Positions 56,840 to 63,253 of a stretch of DNA of 63,253 nt are shown in pieces. Made by a program: the position numbers and the translations under genes. The DNA comes from Sphingomonadales bacterium (GTDB taxonomy: Bacteria > Pseudomonadota > Alphaproteobacteria > Sphingomonadales > Sphingomonadaceae), in assembly GCA_028869175.1 (NCBI GenBank), contig JAGWTB010000002.1:1-63253 (forward strand), in the 5' to 3' direction. Below the pieces are notes generated by a model, which was given only the letters and a program-made list of their open reading frames with translations, was not told the origin of the DNA and made no database searches. Position 1 is the stretch's first letter; every line of letters begins with the position of its first letter.

Positions 56840-57680
56840 GGCCGCACCGTCGCCGCTGCTGGGGTGGCTTGCCGTGGTCGCCGGAACCGGGCTGTCCATC
56901 GGCTGGGTGATAGTGGGTCAGCGAATCGGCGCGGCGATTACCATCGAAGCGATCGGCCAGGCGATGAGCGTCTACTATGCCGTGCTGTTCCTGCCGCTGA
57001 TCGGCATGGCGCTGCTGTTCGGCTGGTTCGGCAAGCTGCGCGTGCTGCGCTGGGGCGATGCTCCGGCGCGCTGGCTGGCGGTGGGTCTGGCGCTGGGAGC
57101 TGGCGGATTTCTGGTTACGCTGGGCTATGCCTGGCTCAACGGCGGGCTGGTGCCGGGTGAAGTGGCGCGCGGCTCGTTCGGGCTGATCGCGCTCGGCGCG
57201 GCGCTCACACTGCTGCAGGTCGGCACCGAGGAGGTGCTGTTTCGCGGCTGGTTGCAACCGGCGCTGATCGCGCGGGTCGGCGTGCCGGCCGCCGTGGTGC
57301 TGGGCGCGGTGGTTTTCGCGGTGTTTCACATACCCGCCGGGGCGGTTTCACCGATGAGCCTGGTCAACCTGGTTCTGGGCGGGGTGTTCTTTGGCCTGCT
57401 CGCGCTGCGCAGCGGCGGCCTCGTCGCGCCGCTCGCCGCCCACTACGCCTGGAACGCGATCGAGGACCTGGGTTTCGGGCTGGTGCCGAACCCCGGCAAC
57501 GGACCGCTCGGTTCGCTGTCCGACTGGGACTTGCTAGGCCCACCACTGTGGGGCGGAACGCCGGACGGGCTCAACGATTCCATCGGAACCACCGTGGCGC
57601 TGGTCGCACTGATCGTGCCGCTGTTGCTGTCGCGGCGCAGCGCGGTTGCTGCCGCGCCGGCAGCAGTCTCCACCGCCTGA
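56817..57680 (+). CDS. CPBP (CAAX protease / bacteriocin-processing) family membrane protein
   Basis: 287 aa with about eight membrane helices. Motif 1 EEVLFRGWL (Glu138, Glu139, Arg143), motif 2 FAVFHI and motif 3 HYAWNAIED are all present, so the intramembrane glutamic protease site appears intact. Relatives process prenylated proteins or give self-immunity to bacteriocins. ATG 56817 follows GGGAGG and overlaps the DUF4123 gene by 23 bp, arguing for a functional tie to the type VI cargo: immunity, maturation or a membrane effector. Its stop lies two bases from that of the convergent M23 gene. Confidence 0.87.
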   Translation: MVTATSDKAAPSPLLGWLAVVAGTGLSIGWVIVGQRIGAAITIEAIGQAMSVYYAVLFLPLIGMALLFGWFGKLRVLRWGDAPARWLAVGLALGAGGFLVTLGYAWLNGGLVPGEVARGSFGLIALGAALTLLQVGTEEVLFRGWLQPALIARVGVPAAVVLGAVVFAVFHIPAGAVSPMSLVNLVLGGVFFGLLALRSGGLVAPLAAHYAWNAIEDLGFGLVPNPGNGPLGSLSDWDLLGPPLWGGTPDGLNDSIGTTVALVALIVPLLLSRRSAVAAAPAAVSTA

Positions 57681-57682
57681 CC

Positions 57683-59209
57683 CTACATCGCCTGCTTGGC
57701 GCGGGCGACATCGACCCGGTCACGCTGGTGCATGAAGGCCTGGATAGAGGTGCCATCCAGCTTCTTGCGCTCGCTGTCGTCAGTCTTGACGCTGAGCGGG
57801 TCGACTGGTTCGCCGCCGATGCGCAGTTCGAAATGCAGGTGCGGGCCGGTGGTGCAGCTGCCGGTCGTGCCGCTGAGGCCAACCGTATAGCCCTGGCTTA
57901 CCCGCTGTCCTTCGTGCAGGCCCTCGGCATAGTGGCTGAGGTGGAAATAGCGCGTGACCCAGCCATTGTCGTGCTGGATCACCACCATGTTGCCGCCGCA
58001 GCCGGTGGGCGTTGCCCCGATCACCACGCCGGCCGCCGCCGCATAGACCGGGGTGCCGACCGGAACCCCGAAATCGACGCCGGCATGCAGGCGGGTGTAA
58101 TGCAGCACCGGGTGGAAGCGCATGCCGAATTTCGACGTGATGCGGGCACCGTCCACCGGAGTGCGCATCAGCCCGCGCTGGGTGCTGGCACCGTTGCCAT
58201 CATACCACGCCACCTTGCCGTCCGGCGAAACGAAGCGGTAGAGCGCAAGGCTCTTCTGCGGCGTGGTCAATGATGCAAACAGCAATTGCGGCTGCCCGAC
58301 CGCGCCGCCCTGCGCGTTGACCGATTGCGCCCAGGCCACCTCGAAAGTGTCCCCCGGATTGATTTCCGATGCCAGGTTGAAATCGTAGGTGAAGGCGTTG
58401 ATGAATTCGGGGATCAGCGTGTCGATCACCCCGGCGGAAACGGCCGAGGTATAGAAGCTCTCGCTGTCGATCTCGCCGCGCAGCACCTTGATCTGCTGGG
58501 TGAGTTCGGCGGCGACTGCCGCACCGCTGAAGGCACCGGCGGAATCGCGGGTAACCACCGCGCCCGAACCGTCTGCATAGGAAGCCTTGAGGCCCTGCAG
58601 CAGAAACGCCTTGCCCTGTGGCATGAGCGAGAGGGTGGCGTGGATTTCGCCCGGCTTGGCGAGGACCTGCGCGGCGGCCTTCGCTGCGGCTTGCGCTTCC
58701 TGCGGCGATACGCCGGCTGCGGTCAGCGCTCCGACGATGTCACTGACCCCGGCCAGCACGAGCGAACGCTCCACCTCGCCGGGAGAGGGCGGGACTTCGG
58801 GGGCAGCGGGGGCTTCTGCCACGGCCTGTTGCGGTGCGGCGGGGCGCTTCACTTCGTGCCGCGTCATCCACGCGGCAAGGCCGCCGCCGATCAGCAAGGC
58901 GAGTGACAGCAAGAGCGGCAATAGAGGCGACATACCGCTCGCCGTGCGGGTGGGTTTCGAGGTTGCGGCAACGGCTGGTTTCGCGGCGGAATGGGTTGCG
59001 GCGTCAGGCTTGGGCGCGAAGGCGGTGCCGATGTCGCGCCAGGCCTCAGGCAAGCTACTGGCAGCACTGCCCGATTCGCTGGCTGGCGGGGGTGATTCGG
59101 CAGGTTGCGCCGCCGCAGGAATCGCCGCTGGCGCGGTATCTTGCTGCGGTTTTGCTGCGCCTTGCTGCGGCTTGGCCCAGCTTCGCGGATCGAATGAGTC
59201 GTCGTCCAT
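57683..59209 (-). CDS. M23 family peptidoglycan endopeptidase
   Basis: 508 aa. A Pro/Ala-rich cytoplasmic N-terminus (1-93), one membrane helix (PLLPLLLSLALLIGGGLAAWM, about 94-114), a periplasmic helical/LysM-less middle and a C-terminal LytM/M23 domain. Zinc ligands are in RLHAGVDFG (about residue 375, HxxxD) and GPHLHFEL (HxH, about 457). Related to MepM/DipM-type hydrolases. Embedded in the secretion cluster, convergent with CPBP and divergent from tssK (120 bp), it may open the wall for type VI assembly; that role is inference. Confidence 0.9.
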   Translation of the reverse strand: MDDDSFDPRSWAKPQQGAAKPQQDTAPAAIPAAAQPAESPPPASESGSAASSLPEAWRDIGTAFAPKPDAATHSAAKPAVAATSKPTRTASGMSPLLPLLLSLALLIGGGLAAWMTRHEVKRPAAPQQAVAEAPAAPEVPPSPGEVERSLVLAGVSDIVGALTAAGVSPQEAQAAAKAAAQVLAKPGEIHATLSLMPQGKAFLLQGLKASYADGSGAVVTRDSAGAFSGAAVAAELTQQIKVLRGEIDSESFYTSAVSAGVIDTLIPEFINAFTYDFNLASEINPGDTFEVAWAQSVNAQGGAVGQPQLLFASLTTPQKSLALYRFVSPDGKVAWYDGNGASTQRGLMRTPVDGARITSKFGMRFHPVLHYTRLHAGVDFGVPVGTPVYAAAAGVVIGATPTGCGGNMVVIQHDNGWVTRYFHLSHYAEGLHEGQRVSQGYTVGLSGTTGSCTTGPHLHFELRIGGEPVDPLSVKTDDSERKKLDGTSIQAFMHQRDRVDVARAKQAM

Positions 59210-59329
59210 GCCTGTTCCGCGAAAAATTGCCCCAAAACGCGGCCAAAGCGCGCTTCTGTCCTATAACCTCGCTTTCGCATCGGGTGAAGCTGTGCTTAAA
59301 CAATCGTCGATCATCCAGCGGGGGTTTGA

Positions 59330-60670
59330 ATGGCAGGAAGCAATCGCGTTGCCTGGCGGGAAGGTCAGTTTTTGCGGCCGCAGCATTTTCAGCAAGCGGA
59401 CCGTTCGTTTGACTCACGCCTCAAGGCGCGCGCCGATCTGTTGCGGCCCTATCCATGGGGCTTGAGCGAGATCGTCATCGATGAAGACATGGCCACGCTG
59501 GGCAAGTTCACCGTGATCCGCGCGCGCGGGGTGATGCCGGATGGCACCGCTTTCGCCATCCCGGACGAGCTGCCGCCGCCGCCGCCCCTCGATCTGCCCG
59601 AAGATACCCGCGATGCCATCATCTACCTGACGCTGCCTGCCTCGCAGATGGGGGCGCAGGAGTATGAGGAAGTGGAAGAAGCCGGGCCGGAAACCCGCTT
59701 CATTGTCGCCGAGCATGACGTGGCGGACAATTTTTCAGATGATCGCAGCGCCGAGCCGATCGAGCTCGCCCGGCCCAACCTGCTGTTCGGCGTGACGCGC
59801 GACCAGACCTATGGCCGCGTGCTGTGCGGGCTGGCGCAGGTGCGCGAGCTGCAGGGCAAGAAGGCGATGTTCGATGATCGCTACATACCGCCCTGCCAGG
59901 ACATCGTTGCCACCCGGCCGCTCAAGCACGGACTGATCGATATTCTGGGCCGCTGCGAGCAGCGTTCCGACGAACTGGCGCTGCGTGCGGTGGAAGCGAC
60001 CGATGGCGGGGCGGAGACTTTCGCCTCGTTCCTGCTGCTGCAAGCGCTCAATCGCTGGATTCCGGTGCTCCGTCATCTCGACAAGCTGCCGGTGGTCCAT
60101 CCCGAACGGCTTTACGAGCAACTCGCCAGCCTGGCCGGGGAGATCGCGACGCTGATCAAGCCGGAGCGCAAGGCGCCCGAGCTGCCAGCCTACGACCACG
60201 AGAACCTGCGCGGTACGTTCGAGCCGCTGTTTGACCTGCTGCAATCGATGCTTTCGGCGGTGTTTGACCGCTCGGCGGTGCAACTGCCGCTTGAACAGGC
60301 GGGGCCGGGCGCCTGGGTCTCCACGATAACTGATCGCAACCTCTACCAGCACGGCTATTTCTACCTTGCCGTGCGCGCCGCCGCTTCGGGTGACGAGGTG
60401 CGGCAGATGTTCCCGGCGGTCGCCAAGCTCGGCGCGGTCGAGAAGATGCGGCAGATTGTCGATTCGGCGCTGCCCGGGGTGCCCCTGCGGCACACGCCCA
60501 CGCCGCCGCCGCAATTGCGGGTGCTGCCGGGCTTCGTTTACTTCGAGCTGGATCGGGGCGCACCCGACTGGCGCGATTTCTCCTCCGCGACGGCGCTTGG
60601 CCTCCATGTCGCGGGCGATTGGCCGCAGCTTCGCATGGAGCTGTGGTGCGTTAAGAGGGCAGCGCGATGA
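59330..60670 (+). CDS. tssK: Type VI secretion baseplate protein TssK
   Basis: Connects the baseplate to the TssJLM membrane complex. 446 aa. N-terminal VAWREGQFLRPQHFQQADR (about residues 7-25) is the TssK signature; ELARPNLLFGVTR and the long helical middle (LLLQALNRWIPVLRHL) fit, with the C-terminal head domain FVYFELDRGAPDW near 398-410. ATG 59330 follows CGGGGGTTTG. First gene of the tssK-tssL-tssM order, the next ATG overlapping its stop (ATGA). Confidence 0.94.
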   Translation: MAGSNRVAWREGQFLRPQHFQQADRSFDSRLKARADLLRPYPWGLSEIVIDEDMATLGKFTVIRARGVMPDGTAFAIPDELPPPPPLDLPEDTRDAIIYLTLPASQMGAQEYEEVEEAGPETRFIVAEHDVADNFSDDRSAEPIELARPNLLFGVTRDQTYGRVLCGLAQVRELQGKKAMFDDRYIPPCQDIVATRPLKHGLIDILGRCEQRSDELALRAVEATDGGAETFASFLLLQALNRWIPVLRHLDKLPVVHPERLYEQLASLAGEIATLIKPERKAPELPAYDHENLRGTFEPLFDLLQSMLSAVFDRSAVQLPLEQAGPGAWVSTITDRNLYQHGYFYLAVRAAASGDEVRQMFPAVAKLGAVEKMRQIVDSALPGVPLRHTPTPPPQLRVLPGFVYFELDRGAPDWRDFSSATALGLHVAGDWPQLRMELWCVKRAAR

Positions 60671-62229
60671 GCGGCGACGGTTCTTCGGACAACGGCAACC
60701 GCACGGTATTCCGTCCCAGTCCGCTGGCAGGGATGAAGCAGGGGCAACCGCCCGCGCCAGGGGCTGCGCCGCCGGCACCGCCCGCTTCCGGCTTTCCGCC
60801 CGCGCCCGGCTTCGGCGCGGCACCGCCGCCCCCGCCGGTGGGCTTTGGCGCGCCGCCGCCAGCCGGTTTCGGCGCGCCGCCCGCATCGGGCTTTGGCGCA
60901 GCGCCCGATCCGTTCGGGGCACCGGCGGCCGACCCCTTCGGTACGCCCGCCTATCAGGCCCCGCCGGCGGGTTATGCGCCGCAGCCGCAGTACGGCGCGC
61001 CCGCAGGCGGCGGTCGATTGAGCGATGATGACATTCCCGTACCCTCGCTACCGCGCGACGGGCGTAGCCTGCTGGTGACGGAGGCAGGGCCGGTGTTGGC
61101 CATCGCCGCTTCGGTCCGCTCGGGCAGGGCGCGTATCTCGATGCCCGATTTCCACCGCGAGGCGAGCGAGGCCATTGCTGCCTATGACAGGGCCATGGCT
61201 TCGGTATATCCGGAAGAAGTGCGCACCCGCGCCCGCTATGCGCTTTGCGCCACGGTAGACGACATCGCGCAGAACCTGCCCAATATCGGCCAGGATGGCG
61301 CGGAATGGGCGCGGCGCAGTCTGGTGGTACAGTTCTTCCGCGAGAACATCGGCGGGGACCGTTTCTGGCAGCTGGTGGACGATCTGCTCGCCCGCCCGGC
61401 GCAGAACGCCGAACTGATCGAACTGTTCGCCGCCTGCCTTGCCGCCGGTTTCGAGGGCCGCTTCCGCGTGATGCCCGATGGGCGAGCGCGATTGCAGCAG
61501 ATCATGTCGAGCCTCTATGGCGCGCTTGAGCATCCGCGCGGGCAATCGCAACTGGAGGTTGCACCCCACTGGCAGGGTGCCGATGCGCCCCTGCAGAAGG
61601 TCTCGATCTGGAGCACCGTCGCGCTTGCTGCCGCCGCTGCGCTCGTTGCCCTGCTGGCAATCTATATCGTGCTGCGGTTGTTGCTGATGTCTTCAGGCAC
61701 GGACAGCTGGAAGCTGGTGCGCAGCCTTTCGCCCGATCAGCCGCTGCGACTTTCGCGCGTGGGTGCCGCGCCGCCGCCGGCTGCGGAAAGCGGCCAGCTT
61801 TCCAAGCTGCGCCAATTTCTGGAACCGGAAATCCGCCAGAAACTGGTGGTGGTGGAGGAAGACGCCTCGACCGTGCGCGTGCGCACCACGGTAGGCCAGC
61901 TGTTCCAGTCGGGTTCCGATCAGCTTGAACCCGGCCGTGCGCCACTGTTCGAGCGGATCGGTCGCGCCGTGGAGGGTGAGCCGGGACAGGTGACCATCGA
62001 AGGCCATTCGGACTCCGATCAGATTTCCAGCCTGACCTTCCCGGACAACGCCGCGCTGTCGAAGGCGCGGGCACAGACCATTTCGGGCATCATTTCGGGC
62101 ACGATCAGCAATCCGGGGCGGATAAGCGTGGAAGGTTTCGGTGACAGTCGCCCGATCGCCTCGAACGATACGGCGGAGGGCAAATCGCTCAACCGCCGGG
62201 TCGAAATCGTCATCCCGCGCCACCAGTAA
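60667..62229 (+). CDS. tssL: Type VI secretion protein TssL with OmpA domain
   Basis: Inner-membrane component of the TssJLM complex, extended form (520 aa). TVFRPSPLAGMKQG near the start is typical. A Pro/Gly/Phe-rich disordered segment (about 20-120, with repeated GFGAPP) precedes the cytoplasmic DotU domain (about 125-300: AIAAYDRAMASVYPEEVRTRARYALCATVDD in part). One membrane helix lies at about 315-340, then a periplasmic OmpA-like peptidoglycan-binding domain (about 395-520: ITIEGHSD-like VTIEGHSDSDQ, NRRVEIVI). Starts within the tssK stop codon. Confidence 0.94.
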   Translation: MSGDGSSDNGNRTVFRPSPLAGMKQGQPPAPGAAPPAPPASGFPPAPGFGAAPPPPPVGFGAPPPAGFGAPPASGFGAAPDPFGAPAADPFGTPAYQAPPAGYAPQPQYGAPAGGGRLSDDDIPVPSLPRDGRSLLVTEAGPVLAIAASVRSGRARISMPDFHREASEAIAAYDRAMASVYPEEVRTRARYALCATVDDIAQNLPNIGQDGAEWARRSLVVQFFRENIGGDRFWQLVDDLLARPAQNAELIELFAACLAAGFEGRFRVMPDGRARLQQIMSSLYGALEHPRGQSQLEVAPHWQGADAPLQKVSIWSTVALAAAAALVALLAIYIVLRLLLMSSGTDSWKLVRSLSPDQPLRLSRVGAAPPPAAESGQLSKLRQFLEPEIRQKLVVVEEDASTVRVRTTVGQLFQSGSDQLEPGRAPLFERIGRAVEGEPGQVTIEGHSDSDQISSLTFPDNAALSKARAQTISGIISGTISNPGRISVEGFGDSRPIASNDTAEGKSLNRRVEIVIPRHQ

Positions 62230-62253
62230 CTCCCAGAAGCAAGGGCCAGGACC

Positions 62254-63253
62254 GTGAAGAAGATACTCGGCAATTGGTGGGTCCTGACGGGACTGATCGT
62301 GCTGTTCCTGCTGCTGGTGTTCTGCCTGGGGCTGCCGTATTTCGTCGGTATGCTGCGCCCCTGGTGGGTGCGGCTGCTGATCGGTGGGCTGGTAACGGGC
62401 ACATGGGTTCTGCTGGGCTTCCTGCGGGCACGCAAGGCGCGCAAGGCGGCAGAAGCCATCGCGGCGGAACTGGCCACCCCCAGCGCTGCCGATCAGGAAA
62501 GCGCCGCCGTGGCCGCGCGGATGAGCGAGGCGCTGGCATCGCTGAAGACCACCTCCAGCGGCAAGCGGGACTATCTCTACAGCCGCCCGTGGTATGTCAT
62601 CATCGGCCCGCCGGGCGCCGGCAAGACCACGGCGCTGCTCAATTCGGGCCTGCGTTTCCCGTTTGCCGACCAGTCCTTCAAAGGCGTCGGCGGCACCCGC
62701 AACCTCGATTTCTGGTTCGCTGACGAGGCGGCGATGGTCGATACCGCCGGGCGCTATACCACCCAGGATTCGGACGCGAATGCCGATACACAGGGGTGGA
62801 AGAGCTTCCTGTCACTGCTCAAGCGGCATCGGCCGCTCTCGCCGATCAACGGCGTGATCGTTGCCATCGGGGTGGACGAACTGCTGCGCGCGGATCGTGC
62901 CGGGCTTGATCGCCACGCCTCGTTGGTGCGCCGCCGGCTGGTTGAACTGCGCCAGACGCTTGAAGTGGCGGTGCCGGTCTACCTGCTGTTCACCAAGGCC
63001 GATCTGCTTGCGGGCTTCGTCGAGTATTACGACGATCTGGATGTCGAAGGCCGCCGCGCGGTGCTGGGGGCGACCCTGCCGGTCGAGAACGTCAAGCCGA
63101 GCGTCGACAATCTTGTCGCCGAATTTGACAAGCTGGTCGCCGCGCAGGGGGACCGGCAGGCGAAGCGGCTGTTCGAGGAAGTCGATCAGACGCGCCGCAG
63201 CCTGATACTGGGGTTCCCGGCGCAGCTCGGTTCGCTGCGTAGCCGCTTTGCCC
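62254..63253 (+). CDS. tssM: Type VI secretion protein TssM, 5' part (partial)
   Basis: IcmF-family inner-membrane protein of the type VI membrane complex; 333 codons visible, cut by the window end. GTG 62254 (KKILGNWWVLTG) lies 24 bp after tssL with GGGCCAGG upstream. Two helices (about 8-28 and 38-55), then a cytoplasmic GTPase-like domain with Walker A GPPGAGKTT (from residue 118), GVGGTRNLDFWF, Walker B-like AAMVDTAGRY (about 160-169) and LLFTKADLLAGF. Full TssM is usually some 1100-1200 residues, so about 70 percent is missing. Confidence 0.95.
   Translation, partial: MKKILGNWWVLTGLIVLFLLLVFCLGLPYFVGMLRPWWVRLLIGGLVTGTWVLLGFLRARKARKAAEAIAAELATPSAADQESAAVAARMSEALASLKTTSSGKRDYLYSRPWYVIIGPPGAGKTTALLNSGLRFPFADQSFKGVGGTRNLDFWFADEAAMVDTAGRYTTQDSDANADTQGWKSFLSLLKRHRPLSPINGVIVAIGVDELLRADRAGLDRHASLVRRRLVELRQTLEVAVPVYLLFTKADLLAGFVEYYDDLDVEGRRAVLGATLPVENVKPSVDNLVAEFDKLVAAQGDRQAKRLFEEVDQTRRSLILGFPAQLGSLRSRFA

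Noticed and set aside
36170..63253. Prophage or insertion sequence origin of the secretion region
   Set aside because: No integrase, transposase, phage structural gene or terminal inverted repeats are visible in the window; only the tRNA boundary hints at an island.

Overview
The window is GC-rich, densely coding chromosomal DNA from an alphaproteobacterium, most likely a sphingomonad (Novosphingobium, Sphingopyxis or Erythrobacter type). The basis is gene order (nuoLMN-birA-coaX-rnj-DUF1467; ppiD-trpE-trpG-trpD-trpC-moaC-moeA-lexA; gltX-gltA), an alphaproteobacterial SOS box (GTTC-N7-GTTC) at lexA, and palindromic intergenic repeats of a kind common in this order. No database search was run. 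Names rest on recognised motifs, and starts on overlaps, Shine-Dalgarno sequences and family length.

Layout. 1-6635 (+): end of the NADH dehydrogenase operon (nuoL 3' end, nuoM, nuoN), then birA, coaX, RNase J and a DUF1467 protein, nearly all joined by 1-4 bp stop/start overlaps. 6652-13362: a coiled-coil membrane protein (-) facing a four-gene unit (+): an Hpt-like protein without its histidine, a nucleotidyltransferase-like membrane protein with only a CTG start available, a DUF2336-like protein, and a histidine-kinase-like protein without its phosphoacceptor histidine. 13342-20125: small membrane protein, gltA (with a duplicated tail downstream), gltX, comEC, a repeat-filled intergenic region, and lexA with its SOS box. 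20163-30094 (mostly -): moeA, moaC, trpC, trpD, trpG, a DUF2233 lipoprotein, trpE and ppiD, with a Nudix hydrolase and a small membrane protein on the opposite strand. 30320-36169: tpiA, secG, pyrG, a small heat-shock protein with a probable RpoH promoter and ROSE-type RNA thermometer, grxC, a nitrilase-family amidase, DUF1178 and tRNA-Arg(CCT).

36376-63253 is the accessory part: a surface and secretion region that begins right after the tRNA. A TpsB outer-membrane transporter is followed by a 4849-residue TpsA exoprotein and a secreted TPR-CHAT (caspase-like) protein. With gaps of only 22 and 6 bp and an overlap of 23 bp, the strand continues into a PAAR-like spike protein, a DUF4123 effector chaperone and a CPBP (CAAX-protease-like) membrane protein. 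A convergent M23 peptidoglycan hydrolase follows, then the type VI secretion genes tssK, tssL (with OmpA domain) and the 5' part of tssM, cut by the window end.

Best leads: the six-gene TPS-CHAT-PAAR-DUF4123-CPBP unit, which joins two-partner and type VI secretion cargo; the hierarchical repeats and terminal cysteine pairs of the giant TpsA; and the paired Hpt-like and kinase-like proteins that have both lost their phosphorylatable histidines.
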